Shown here piece after piece: positions 46,713 through 54,644 of a stretch of 64,000 bases of DNA. Position 1 is the first letter of the stretch, and each line of letters begins with the position of its first letter. A model generated the notes under the pieces. That model was not told the DNA's origin. It was given only the letters and a program-made list of their open reading frames with translations, and did not search any database. The DNA comes from JAFAXD01 sp963816775. GTDB lineage: Bacteria > Pseudomonadota > Alphaproteobacteria > Rhizobiales > Xanthobacteraceae. Where the stretch lies: assembly GCA_963816775.1 (NCBI GenBank), contig CAWFLX010000034.1, forward strand, positions 79,345 through 143,344, given 5' to 3'. The position numbers and the translations under genes are program-made.

Positions 46713-47117
46713 ATGAAGTCGCATGAGGCACACATTCGCCTGAAGACGTTTCAGGTTGATGATAAGCGTCGCAAAGTGCAGCAGATCGAAACCATGATCG
46801 CCGAATTCGAGCGCATGGCCAACGATCTCGATCGGGAAATCCGCGTCGAGCAGGATCGCAGCGGGATTCACGACCCCGCGCACTACGCCTATCCGACCTA
46901 CGCCAAGGCCGCGCTGGCGCGCCGCGACAATCTCAAGCATTCCGCCGACGAGCTGCGCGCCCAGCTGGCGGACGCCAAGGCCGCGTTGCAGGAGGCCTGC
47001 GACGAACGCCGCAAGGTTGAGCTGCTCGGCGAGCGTGAGCGCGCCGCGCAAGACACCCGCAGCCAGGCCGATCTCGACACGCTCGGTATTCTGCGCGCGC
47101 GGGCGGCGCTCGCTTGA
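46713..47117 (+). CDS. FliJ-like coiled-coil protein
   Basis: 134 residues from MKSHEAHIRLKTFQVDDKRRKVQQIETMIAEFERMANDLDREIRVEQ. Almost wholly helical with two long coiled-coil segments, as in the flagellar export chaperone FliJ. In relatives a FliJ homologue with this N-terminus lies next to ctrA, usually with the ATPase gene fliI; fliI is not within this window. FliJ couples the export ATPase to the export gate. A role outside flagella cannot be excluded. Confidence 0.7.
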   Translation: MKSHEAHIRLKTFQVDDKRRKVQQIETMIAEFERMANDLDREIRVEQDRSGIHDPAHYAYPTYAKAALARRDNLKHSADELRAQLADAKAALQEACDERRKVELLGERERAAQDTRSQADLDTLGILRARAALA

Positions 47118-47121
47118 TCCG

Positions 47122-47421
47122 TTAACCTACGGTCGGGCCGAGCGGCGGCGGCGGATTGGCCGGCGCCCGGTGCAGGAACGTCAGCGACACATAGGCGCCG
47201 ATCCACGAGCCGACGGCGGCAAACAGCACGTAGAGCCAGTTGTTGGTGTAGCTGATCACGGCGAAGGACGAGAGCAGATACCAGATGCTGCTCCAGGTCG
47301 CCGCCGGCAGGCGCCGGCGCGCCACGACGGCCGACGTGAACGCCACGTAGACGGCATCCGTCAAGGCAGTGGCGAGCACGACGCCGACCGCGACCAACGG
47401 GTCGATCTGAACAGTCCACAT
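47122..47421 (-). CDS. Small membrane protein with three transmembrane segments
   Basis: 99 residues from MWTVQIDPLVAVGVVLATALTDAVYVAFTSAVVARRRLPAATWSSIWYLLSSFAVISY. Hydrophobic segments lie at about 8-30, 43-62 and 66-85, and the tail is Pro-rich. I do not recognise a named family. It ends 4 bp from the fliJ-like stop (convergent). Confidence 0.6.
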   Translation of the reverse strand: MWTVQIDPLVAVGVVLATALTDAVYVAFTSAVVARRRLPAATWSSIWYLLSSFAVISYTNNWLYVLFAAVGSWIGAYVSLTFLHRAPANPPPPLGPTVG

Positions 47422-47508
47422 GCTGGGTGATCCTCGGGATGAAGCGGGCGCGACGTGCGCGGCCCGCGCAGGGTAGCGCATGGCGGCATCGCGTAATACG
47501 TTGCCACG

Positions 47509-47676
47509 CTAGTGCGGTGGATTTGAAGTTCCTATCATTCTTGCGGCAGTCTCGTCATAGGAACTTCAAATCCAAAAACCACACTAGAATTATATATTTG
47601 CTAGTGTCCCTTTGATTCCGAAGTTCGCTACAGAGGGTGCCGCGGGATAAAGCGAACTTCGGAATCGGGACACTAG
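47509..47676. repeat. Paired-hairpin CTAG element (A then B orientation)
   Basis: 168 bp. Hairpin A 47509-47587 (arms GGATTTGAAGTTCCTAT.. and ATAGGAACTTCAAATCC), linker AATTATATATTTG (47588-47600), hairpin B 47601-47676. All four boundaries are CTAG. It is close to a reverse complement of the 39720 copy, so the two sit in opposite orientation 7.8 kb apart. Confidence 0.9.
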
Positions 47677-47746
47677 TTGCCGATCGCACGCGGTCGAGAC
47701 GTGCTCCGGCAAGCCGCAGTGGGGAACGACCGCGGGAGGAACGCCG

Positions 47747-48715
47747 ATGCGCATCGCCCGGATTGGCGCTTTGATCGCGCTGACGCTGGCATTGCCAGCT
47801 GCGGCGGACGAGTTTCCGGCGCGACAGATCACCCTGATTGCCCCATGGCCGCCGGGCGGGGCGATCGATGCGCTCTGCCGCGCACTGGCGCCGGGCCTTG
47901 GCGATGGCCTGGGCAAGCCGATCGTCGTTGAAAATCGACCGGGCGCGGGTTCCATGATCGGAACCGCGGCCGGCGCCAAGGCCGCTCCCGACGGGTATAC
48001 CCTGGTGATGGCAGGCAGCGGGTCGCTCGCGATCAGCGCCACGCTCTACAAGAAGCTCCCCTACGATCCGGCACACGACTTCGCCCCGATCGCGTTGATC
48101 GCCAGGATTCCGTTCGTGCTGGTGGTCAACCCATCCGTGCCGGCGCAATCGGTTCGTGAGCTCATCGCCTACGGCAAGGCCAACCCCGGCAAGCTGTCCT
48201 ACGGCTCCGGCGGCCCCGGGTCGCCGCACCATCTCTATGCCGAGATGCTCAAGAGCCTGACCGGCCTCGACATGGCGCACGTTCCCTACAAAGGGAGCGC
48301 GCCGGCATTGACCGACGTCGTCGCCGGCCACATCCCGCTGATGTTTTCCGACACCGTGCCGTCATTGCCGCTGATCCGCGACGGCAAGGTCCGCGCGCTC
48401 GGAGTGTCGTCGGCGGCGCGCTTGCCCTCGGCGCCGGACATTCCGCCGATCGCCGAAGCCGGCATCCCCGGTTTCGACGCCGCCGGTTGGGGCATGATCG
48501 TAGCGCCGGCGGGAACGCCGGACGACATCGTGCGCCGGCTCAACCGCGAGCTGATGAGCGTGCTCACGTCATCCGAGGTTCAACAACAAATCATCCGCCT
48601 CGGCATGGTGCCGGCGGCGCCGGCTTCGCCGGCGGGGCTGCAGGCCTATATCGACGCCGAGATGGTGCGTTGGGGGAAGGTCGTGCGCCAGGCGGGGCTC
48701 GCGGAAACCGAGTAG
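47747..48715 (+). CDS. Tripartite tricarboxylate transporter-type solute-binding protein (Bug/TctC)
   Basis: 322 residues; ribosome site GGGAGGAAC; signal peptide IGALIALTLALPAAADE. Bug signature: FPARQITLIAPWPPGGAIDALCRALAPGLGDGLGKPIVVENRPGAGSMIGTAAGAKAAPDGYTLVM, then YDPAHDFAPIALIARIPFVLVVNPSVPAQSVRELIAYGKANPGKLSYGSGGPGSPHHLYAEML. It binds small carboxylates in the periplasm. No TctA or TctB membrane partner is nearby, as is usual for orphan Bug proteins, so the ligand is unknown. Confidence 0.92.
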   Translation: MRIARIGALIALTLALPAAADEFPARQITLIAPWPPGGAIDALCRALAPGLGDGLGKPIVVENRPGAGSMIGTAAGAKAAPDGYTLVMAGSGSLAISATLYKKLPYDPAHDFAPIALIARIPFVLVVNPSVPAQSVRELIAYGKANPGKLSYGSGGPGSPHHLYAEMLKSLTGLDMAHVPYKGSAPALTDVVAGHIPLMFSDTVPSLPLIRDGKVRALGVSSAARLPSAPDIPPIAEAGIPGFDAAGWGMIVAPAGTPDDIVRRLNRELMSVLTSSEVQQQIIRLGMVPAAPASPAGLQAYIDAEMVRWGKVVRQAGLAETE

Positions 48716-48759
48716 CGTCGCTGTCGGACCATCGCTATGGCTCGCGCCCGATAAAGACC

Positions 48760-48790
48760 GCGCGCCGCTCCGCTTGGCGGAGCGACGCGC
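48760..48790. terminator. Hairpin between convergent genes, probable terminator
   Basis: GCGCG, one unpaired base, CGCTCCGC, TTG loop, GCGGAGCG, one unpaired base, CGCGC: 13 pairs in two blocks. No T-run, so termination would be weak or Rho-assisted. Confidence 0.5.
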
Positions 48791-48811
48791 AGTGGTGCGA
48801 CCCGACCTGCG

Positions 48812-49084
48812 TTAGTCGCAGACGCGTCGGGTGGTGTAGATCGCGCGCCCGTTCGGGGTGATGGTGCGCTCCTGGATCACCCGGCAATCTCCCGCATAGG
48901 CATAGCGATCGCCGCGCCAGTAAGGATCATGCCAGCCGTAGGCCGGTCCGACGCCAACGCCGAAAGGACCAACCTGCACCCCGACACCACCCGGGTCGGC
49001 GCCCGCGTAAAACTGTGCGGAGGCTGGGACAGCCGCAACTGTCAAGGTGGCGGCCGCCGCCGCGGCGAGAAGCAGCTGTTTCAT
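48812..49084 (-). CDS. Small exported protein
   Basis: 90 residues: signal peptide MKQLLLAAAAAATLTVAAVPASAQ, a Gly/Val-rich part (VGVQVGPFGVGVGPAYGWHDPYW) and a C-terminal CRVIQERTITPNGRAIYTTRRVCD with two Cys. Similar short Gly/Val/Tyr periplasmic proteins are frequent in this order. Function unknown. Confidence 0.7.
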   Translation of the reverse strand: MKQLLLAAAAAATLTVAAVPASAQFYAGADPGGVGVQVGPFGVGVGPAYGWHDPYWRGDRYAYAGDCRVIQERTITPNGRAIYTTRRVCD

Positions 49085-49280
49085 GGTACTCTCCTTTTCT
49101 GCTCTTCCACTGCAGCGGGCTAACGTGTCAGGGCGCGGGCCGTTCGGCCCTCCGCCTATTAATTAAATTATTGGAACCATTTCACAATTCGACGCAGGCG
49201 CGCGCCGGCGCACGGCCGCAACCCGAGCTTTGGAGCGCCGCGGCCGAATCCTAAATGCCGGTGGAAGATGCCGAAGCGCG

Positions 49281-49574
49281 CTACGCGGCGCCTTCGACGA
49301 TGCGGATGTCGCGCTCGGCCGCATTGCCGAGCGCTTTGAGCGCGGCCTTGTAGCCGTCGCTGTCATGCGCCGCGACCGCGCTGGCCACGCTGTCGAACTC
49401 GATGATCACGGTGCGCTGGTTGAGGCCGGCTTCGTACACTTTGGAAGGCGTGCCGCGCACGAGGAAGCGCCCGCCGCCCGCCTGGATCGCCGGCGCGGCG
49501 AGCTTGGCGTACTCGGCCAGGGCGTCTGGATTTGAAATGTTGCGATAGGTCGTGACCCAGTAGGCCTTGGCCAT
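49281..49574 (-). CDS. DUF1330-family protein
   Basis: 97 residues: KAYWVTTYRNISNPDALAEYAKLAAPAIQAGGGRFLVRGTPSKVYEAGLNQRTVIIEFDSVASAVAAHDSDGYKAALKAL, a complete dimeric ferredoxin-like alpha/beta-barrel domain of the DUF1330 type. Members are small cytosolic proteins; some bind ligands or act in degradation pathways, none clearly assigned here. GGAGGAAC lies upstream. Confidence 0.85.
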   Translation of the reverse strand: MAKAYWVTTYRNISNPDALAEYAKLAAPAIQAGGGRFLVRGTPSKVYEAGLNQRTVIIEFDSVASAVAAHDSDGYKAALKALGNAAERDIRIVEGAA

Positions 49575-49793
49575 CGATGTTCCTCCGGCTGCTATGGTGT
49601 TCCGATTGGGCCTGCGAGCTTAGCGCATGCCACCGCGCGAGGCGACGCCGGCGCATCACCCCCGCGGCAACGCAGCCCGTCGCTACCCGCACGGCGCCGC
49701 GACTGCCTTCCCGCCGCGCCGGCTCACTCGACGTACGGGCCGGGCGGGGATCATAATCGAGCCGATGACAGCCCGGGTGTGGGGCGGGGCCGG

Positions 49794-50345
49794 ATGTCCA
49801 TGCGCACGGCGGCGGAACTCGTGGGGTTGCTCAGGGCCGTCGCCGGCAGCGATCAGGCCGCGTTCGAGGCGCTCTACGCCGCCACCCGCGCGAAACTCTA
49901 CGGCGTGGTGTTGCGTATCTTGCGCAGGGCGGATCTCGCGGATGAGGTGATGCAGGAGGCCTATCTTAAGATCTGGAACAGCGCCGGACAGTTCGACCCC
50001 GCCTTGGCGAGCCCGATCACCTGGATGGTTGCGATTGCACGCAATCGCGCGATCGACGTCGCGCGCAGGAAACGTGATGTTTCGGTCGAGGAGGCCCCGG
50101 AGGTGCTCGAGCGCGCGGCCGATATCCCCGACCCCCTGGCGGGGCGCGAGCGCAGCGAAGAGCTTCGCCGCCTGCTCGAATGTCTTGGCCGGCTCGACCC
50201 GGACCAGCGCCAGCTGATGCTGCTCGCCTATTACAACGGCCTGTCGCGCGAGCAGCTGGCGGCGCGCTTGGGCCGACCGGTCAACACCATCAAGACCTGG
50301 CTGCGGCGCAGCATCCTCGCCGTCCGGGAGTGTCTCGGCTCATGA
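49794..50345 (+). CDS. ECF sigma factor (SigK-like group)
   Basis: About 183 residues from MSMRTAAELVGLLRAV (an in-frame ATG two codons later is possible). Region 2: ALYAATRAKLYGVVLRILRRADLADEVMQEAYLKIWNSAGQFDP..ITWMVAIARNRAIDVARRKR; region 4: LGRLDPDQRQLMLLAYYNGLSREQLAARLGRPVNTIKTWLRRSILAVRECL. It directs RNA polymerase to stress promoters. Its stop overlaps the next gene's start as ATGA, and that gene encodes its likely anti-sigma. Confidence 0.92.
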   Translation: MSMRTAAELVGLLRAVAGSDQAAFEALYAATRAKLYGVVLRILRRADLADEVMQEAYLKIWNSAGQFDPALASPITWMVAIARNRAIDVARRKRDVSVEEAPEVLERAADIPDPLAGRERSEELRRLLECLGRLDPDQRQLMLLAYYNGLSREQLAARLGRPVNTIKTWLRRSILAVRECLGS

Positions 50346-51118
50346 CCAGCGACGACGATCGCGACGTGCTCGCCGCCGAATATGTGCTCGGCACGCTCGA
50401 TGCTGCCGAGCGCGCGCAGGCGGAGGCGCTTGTTCGCGCCGACGCGAGTTTCGCCACGCTGGTGCGCGGCTGGGAGCACCGGCTCAATGAGTTGCATGCG
50501 GGCGTCGAGCCGGTCGAGCCGCCGCCGCAGCTGTTCGAGCGGATCCGCCAGCGGCTGGCCGGTGCACAACCGGGCGGAGCCGCCCAGGTCATAGAACTCG
50601 GCGAGATGCGCCGCCGCGTCGCGCGCTGGCGCAATTTTGGGACCGCCATGGCGGCGCTCGCAGCCGTGCTGGTTGCGCTTCTGGTCACCTCGGTCCTGCG
50701 TCCCGATCTCGTGCCAGGACGCTTGCGGCCCGCCGCTGAGGTCGCGCAAGCGCCTGCCGCCGGCCGGCTGGTTGCGGTGCTGCAGCAGGATGCGGCATCG
50801 CCGGCGTTCATCCTCACCGTCGACGTCGACAAGCGCACCATGACGGTGCGCCGGGTCGCGGCGCAGGAGCCGGCCGGGAAGAGTTACGAACTGTGGTTGG
50901 TGTCCAAGCAATTTCCCAAGCCGCGCTCGCTCGGCCTCGTCGGTGCGCAGGAGTTCACGACCGGCACCGCGCTCGCGGCCTATCAGCCTGAAACGATCAG
51001 CGACGCGACTTACGCGATTTCGCTCGAGCCGGAGGGTGGTTCGCCGACCGGGGAGCCGACCGGGGCGGTGCTGTGGGGCGGCAAGTTGATCGAGACGTTG
51101 CCTGCGGCGCGGCCATGA
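50342..51118 (+). CDS. Membrane anti-sigma factor (RskA-like)
   Basis: 258 residues from MTSDDDRDVLAAEYVLGTLDAAERAQAEALVRAD, an anti-sigma N-terminal domain with the AEYVLGTL motif. One transmembrane helix (GTAMAALAAVLVALLVTSVLRPD), then the periplasmic RskA domain (RLVAVLQQDAASPAFILTVDVDKRTMTVRRVAAQEPAGKSYELWLVSKQFPKPRSLGLVG). It holds the ECF factor inactive until a signal triggers release. ATGA overlap with the sigma gene shows translational coupling. Confidence 0.92.
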   Translation: MTSDDDRDVLAAEYVLGTLDAAERAQAEALVRADASFATLVRGWEHRLNELHAGVEPVEPPPQLFERIRQRLAGAQPGGAAQVIELGEMRRRVARWRNFGTAMAALAAVLVALLVTSVLRPDLVPGRLRPAAEVAQAPAAGRLVAVLQQDAASPAFILTVDVDKRTMTVRRVAAQEPAGKSYELWLVSKQFPKPRSLGLVGAQEFTTGTALAAYQPETISDATYAISLEPEGGSPTGEPTGAVLWGGKLIETLPAARP

Positions 51119-51124
51119 GGCGCT

Positions 51125-51263
51125 GCGCATGATCCCGAAAAAGCCTGCCCCGCACGCGATGCGGGGTGGTCACCGGCTTCCTGCCTGCGCGAAGCGCAGG
51201 CTTTGATCCGTCGTCTGGATTGGTGCTTCGGCGGGCGAAGGCAGGTCGGACAAGATCATGCGC
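51125..51263. repeat. Expanded Rhizobiales-type palindrome with internal hairpins
   Basis: Outer arms GCGCATGATC / GATCATGCGC frame a GTGGTCACCGG core like the short copies, but about 90 extra bases make smaller hairpins inside (GCCTGCGC / GCGCAGGC and CTTCG / CGAAG). It begins 6 bp after the anti-sigma stop. Confidence 0.65.
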
Positions 51264-51312
51264 CGAGGGCAAGCGAAACCGATCCCGGTTTCGCGCGCAA
51301 AAAGCGCGAACG

Positions 51313-51534
51313 TCAGCGGATCGCCGTCGTGCCGGTGTGGCTGTAGGCGACCGGCTTGCCGGCCTTGACCACCGGAATGGTGGTCTGCGTCTGCGCCCGC
51401 GCGGGCGTGCCTTCATCGGGCACGGCGCGCGCGCTGATGCCGACAACCATCACACCAACGGACGCGATCAACGACAGCACTACGATCTTGAGGTGCGTCA
51501 TCTGATCGGCGGTTCTTAACGATGCATTGCTCAT
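51313..51534 (-). CDS. Small single-pass membrane protein
   Basis: 73 residues from MSNASLRTADQMTHLKIVVLSLIASVGVMVVGISARAVPDEG, with one N-terminal transmembrane helix and a short periplasmic tail. Proteins with this 'MSNASLRTAD..THLKIV' start recur in Bradyrhizobium-like genomes as far as I recall. Function unknown. Transcribed opposite to the sigma operon. Confidence 0.6.
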   Translation of the reverse strand: MSNASLRTADQMTHLKIVVLSLIASVGVMVVGISARAVPDEGTPARAQTQTTIPVVKAGKPVAYSHTGTTAIR

Positions 51535-51858
51535 GGAACTCTCCGTCCCCACTTAGACGGCGGTAGCAACAAACTGGTTCACGTTGCCCCAATGATATCG
51601 CGGGCAGGCCGGACGACGCGTGACAACAACATCCAACCGCCCGGCCATAACCTATCAATGTAGAAGTTTGAAATTAGTTTCCCAGGGGGATTCACGGACG
51701 CTTGATAAGGTGTGATCGGCGCCGCAATCAGGACAAAAATGTAAACAGGGTTAATGGCTGGTAAATGCGAAAGCCGCGAATCCGATCAAACAATGCGCAC
51801 GGTAGAATCAACAACAACTAGATTTGGTGTTTAACTATTTGTTGACCTTAATCGCAAA
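51535..51858. other. AT-richer gap without gene
   Basis: 324 bp between the small membrane protein and the Rieske-gene terminator. It is noticeably AT-richer than its surroundings and presumably holds the small protein's promoter. I see no gene or known RNA. Confidence 0.4.
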
Positions 51859-51878
51859 GGCCGCGCGTTCGCGCGGCC
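51859..51878 (-). terminator. Rho-independent terminator of the Rieske gene
   Basis: GGCCGCGC, GTTC loop, GCGCGGCC: a perfect 8-bp stem. On the minus strand it is followed by TTTGCGATT. It ends 36 bp past the Rieske-gene stop. Confidence 0.65.
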
Positions 51879-51913
51879 GTCATCGAATTGATGTAGTCGG
51901 CCAGGCCGGCCGC

Positions 51914-53200
51914 TCAACCAACCCGCAGCTCGCCGGGATCGCGCTGGCCGGGATCGATGCCCATGGCGTTGGCGAAGTCGTTCCACACGTCGCTCGGCTG
52001 CCCCGCTTGCCACGGAAACCGCTTGGCCCGCCGGCTGTAGTAGGGGTCCTTCTGCCATTGTTCGCGCGGGATCGAATCGGTGAACGTCTTCGGGGTCGCA
52101 ATCGGCAGTTTCACCAGCTTGGCGACCTCCGGATCGCGGATGATGCCCTTGGGATCGCGGCCCTGCGCCACCGCTTCCATGTCTTCGAAGAAGCGATTGC
52201 GGATCATCGCGACGCCGCGGTCGCTCGAGCCGAGCAGTTCCTTGCTGCGATCCGCGATCGTGCCCTGGCCGACCCAGGCGATGACGTCCTGGTTGATGAT
52301 GTGGCTCGAGATCCAGCGGCCCTTTTCATTCTTGATCGGCCCGTACCAGGTCGGGATCCGGTTCTGCACGTAGGGTTCGCTTTCGGTCGGCACGCGGGTG
52401 AAGAACCAGCAGATATTGAGCGTGTTCTCGTCATCGACCGGGATGCGCCATTCGAAATGCGAGCCGAGATAGAATCCGTTCGGCCACAGCGTGACGCGAC
52501 CGACCGTCCAAAGCGGATCCTGCTCGGTCGCGCCCTCGCGGATGCGCCGGTACTGAAAGCCGTACTCGAACTCGTCGAAGCCGAGCTTGAGATGGCGTGC
52601 CGCGTACGGGCCGGTCTCGCCGCGCTGGCGCATGCCCCAGTTGTCGTGCATCCACTCGAAGTGCACCGGATCGATCGAGTTTTCCTGGCACTGGAACCAG
52701 TTGCACGGCACCTCGCAGGCGACGATCTCCTTGAAGCCGTTGCTCCAGGTGAACGGGTCCCAAACCGGCAGCTCGGGTGCAGGCTCCGGGCCCATGTAGG
52801 TCCACAACAGGCCGGCAAGCTCGCGCACCGGATAGGCTGGGCTCGTGCATTTCTTGCGCAGCGGTGAGGCCGGGTTGAACGTGTCCTCGAACGGCTGTTC
52901 GACGCAGCCGCCGTGCTCGTCCATCAGCCAGCCGTGGTAGTTGCAGCGGATGCCGGCCTTCTCGACAAAGCCGTACGACAGGTCGGCGCGCCGGTGCGGA
53001 CAATGCCGGTCGAGCAATCCGTAGCGGCCGCTCAGGTCCTGGTAGAGCACGAGGTCTTCGCCCATCAGACGGATCGGCTTGATCGGGTTGTCGGCGAGTT
53101 CGCTGGCGCCGGCGATCGGGTGCCAGTAGCGCCGCAGCAGTTCGCCCATCGGCGTGCCGCGCCCGACTCGCGTCAGCATCTCGTTCCTGGCCTTGTCCAT
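51914..53200 (-). CDS. Rieske non-heme iron oxygenase alpha subunit
   Basis: 428 residues from MDKARNEMLTRVGRGTPMGELLRRYWHPIAG. The Rieske [2Fe-2S] site is CPHRRADLSYGFVEKAGIRCNYHGW (CxH..CxxH) and the mononuclear iron facial triad begins ENSIDPVHFEWMHD (D-x2-H-x4-H). It resembles the phthalate/vanillate O-demethylase-like (group I) type, so it probably hydroxylates or demethylates an aromatic acid. The reductase partner is not adjacent. The substrate cannot be told. Confidence 0.9.
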   Translation of the reverse strand: MDKARNEMLTRVGRGTPMGELLRRYWHPIAGASELADNPIKPIRLMGEDLVLYQDLSGRYGLLDRHCPHRRADLSYGFVEKAGIRCNYHGWLMDEHGGCVEQPFEDTFNPASPLRKKCTSPAYPVRELAGLLWTYMGPEPAPELPVWDPFTWSNGFKEIVACEVPCNWFQCQENSIDPVHFEWMHDNWGMRQRGETGPYAARHLKLGFDEFEYGFQYRRIREGATEQDPLWTVGRVTLWPNGFYLGSHFEWRIPVDDENTLNICWFFTRVPTESEPYVQNRIPTWYGPIKNEKGRWISSHIINQDVIAWVGQGTIADRSKELLGSSDRGVAMIRNRFFEDMEAVAQGRDPKGIIRDPEVAKLVKLPIATPKTFTDSIPREQWQKDPYYSRRAKRFPWQAGQPSDVWNDFANAMGIDPGQRDPGELRVG

Positions 53201-53470
53201 GAGCCGACCTCCAACCTGTTCTCGCCGCGCCGTACGCTGCGCGGCGTTGTCGCATGCGACCAAATATCCGAACAAGACGGCGCCCCGCAAGCGCGCGTGC
53301 GCTCGATATGCGCTGCAAGCAGTCCAGCATTCTCAGTGAGTTAATGCGCTTCGATGCTGCAACGCAATCTTACCGGCGGTTAATGGTTACGCAAATTTAA
53401 GTTGCCGCTCTGCGATTGCGGATTTGTACTGCGATCTACAACTTTCATGTCGAGAGAGGGGACCGCTGTC

Positions 53471-54079
53471 ATGTGGAAGAAGCTGTTGGTGCTTTCGACA
53501 ACCGCCGTGCTCGTCGGCTCCGCCGCGTACGCTGAACAACGCTCCGACGGACGCACGGGCGATGTGTCGTACCGTTTCCAAAGGCCAAGCCTGGAAGATC
53601 TCGGCGCGTTCACCGACGCGCGCGTCGCGGCGCTCAAGGCCGGGCTGCGGCTCACGCCCGAGCAGGACAAGAACTGGCCGGCGTTCGAGCAGGCCTACCG
53701 CAACCTCGCCAAGTTGCGCAGCGATCGGATGGCAGCGGCGGACAGCCGCACCTCGGGCGCGAACGACCAGAACATGGTCGACCGCCTGCAGCGCCGGGCC
53801 GAAAACATCAGCCAGTACGGCGCCGCGTTGACGGATTTGGCGAAGGCCGCAAAGCCGCTCTACGCGAGTCTCGACGACGCGCAGAAGCGCCGGTTTGCCA
53901 CACTGTCGCGCTTCATGGCGCCGCATCGACATTTCGCCATGGGTTCGGATCGAATGGGTCCGCATGGAATGGGAATGATGGGTTCGCACGGAATGATGGG
54001 TCCGCATGGGATGGGTGAACGCGGCGGGCCAGGTTTTGGTCCCGGCCGTCAGGGCAGGGACGGCGACACAGACGAGTAG
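53471..54079 (+). CDS. Spy/LTXXQ-family exported protein with Met/His/Gly-rich tail
   Basis: 202 residues from MWKKLLVLSTTAVLVGSAAYAEQ (signal peptide). The helical body has the LTPEQDKNWPAFEQAYRNLAKLR motif of Spy/CpxP-like periplasmic chaperones. The C-terminal 45 residues switch to repeats of MGPHGMG/MGSHGMM type with many Met and His, a likely metal-binding (copper or nickel) tail. Spy family members are induced by envelope or metal stress. A good terminator follows the gene. Confidence 0.8.
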   Translation: MWKKLLVLSTTAVLVGSAAYAEQRSDGRTGDVSYRFQRPSLEDLGAFTDARVAALKAGLRLTPEQDKNWPAFEQAYRNLAKLRSDRMAAADSRTSGANDQNMVDRLQRRAENISQYGAALTDLAKAAKPLYASLDDAQKRRFATLSRFMAPHRHFAMGSDRMGPHGMGMMGSHGMMGPHGMGERGGPGFGPGRQGRDGDTDE

Positions 54080-54139
54080 TACGGCGCCCGCGATCACCTC
54101 CACGCCCCCCACCCCCCGTGATCGCAGCGCCGTCGTGAG

Positions 54140-54165
54140 CCGCCGGGCCAGTCGCCCGGCGGTTT
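54140..54165 (+). terminator. Rho-independent terminator after the Spy-like gene
   Basis: CCGCCGGGC / GCCCGGCGG, 9-bp perfect stem, 5-nt loop, followed by TTTGCGTTGC. Confidence 0.65.
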
Positions 54166-54193
54166 GCGTTGCTTAACTAACCACAAGTACCGA

Positions 54194-54308
54194 CCTCATC
54201 CTGAGGAGCGAGCGAAGCGAGCGTCTCGAAGGATGGCCAAGTGAAGGGCTTTCCCCTTGGCCGTCCTTCGAGACGCGCGGTCTGGCGACCGCGCTCCTCA
54301 GGACGAGG
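54194..54308. repeat. Long palindromic intergenic repeat (CCTCATCCTGAGGAGC type)
   Basis: About 115 bp, with ends CCTCATCCTGAGGAGCG and CGCTCCTCAGGACGAGG complementary and inner arms GTCTCGAAGGATGGCCAAG / CTTGGCCGTCCTTCGAGAC-like. This class of 'cctca..tgaggagcg..gtctcgaa' palindrome is common in Bradyrhizobium-type genomes. It lies between the Spy-like gene and tRNA-Lys. Confidence 0.75.
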
Positions 54309-54399
54309 CCCAAGCAGAGCGCGATTCCCGGCGATAGACAGCCCGCCACCGCTTTGGTAAACGACGCCGCCTCACATGGTGGTCCCGTGATCACGGCAC

Positions 54400-54475
<76 letters not shown>

Positions 54476-54523
54476 CACAACCCCTTCTCCCACAGGCATA
54501 ACTTAAACGTCGGCCAGTTCGGA

Positions 54524-54551
54524 CCTTACTTTGGGGCAACCAAAAGTAAGG
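54524..54551. repeat. Hairpin after tRNA-Lys
   Basis: CCTTACTTT / AAAGTAAGG, 9 bp perfect with a 10-nt loop. The sequence around it (TTGGGGCAACCAAAAG) resembles palindromes found downstream of tRNA and other stable RNA genes. It could end tRNA transcription. Confidence 0.4.
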
Positions 54552-54644
54552 AAAGAGCGGGGTCCTTGGCTGCTCCACTTGTGGGGCTGGGGACTTCGTC
54601 AATTTGAGTGGATGCAATCCAAACCGTGAAGGAGGACGGAGCGA

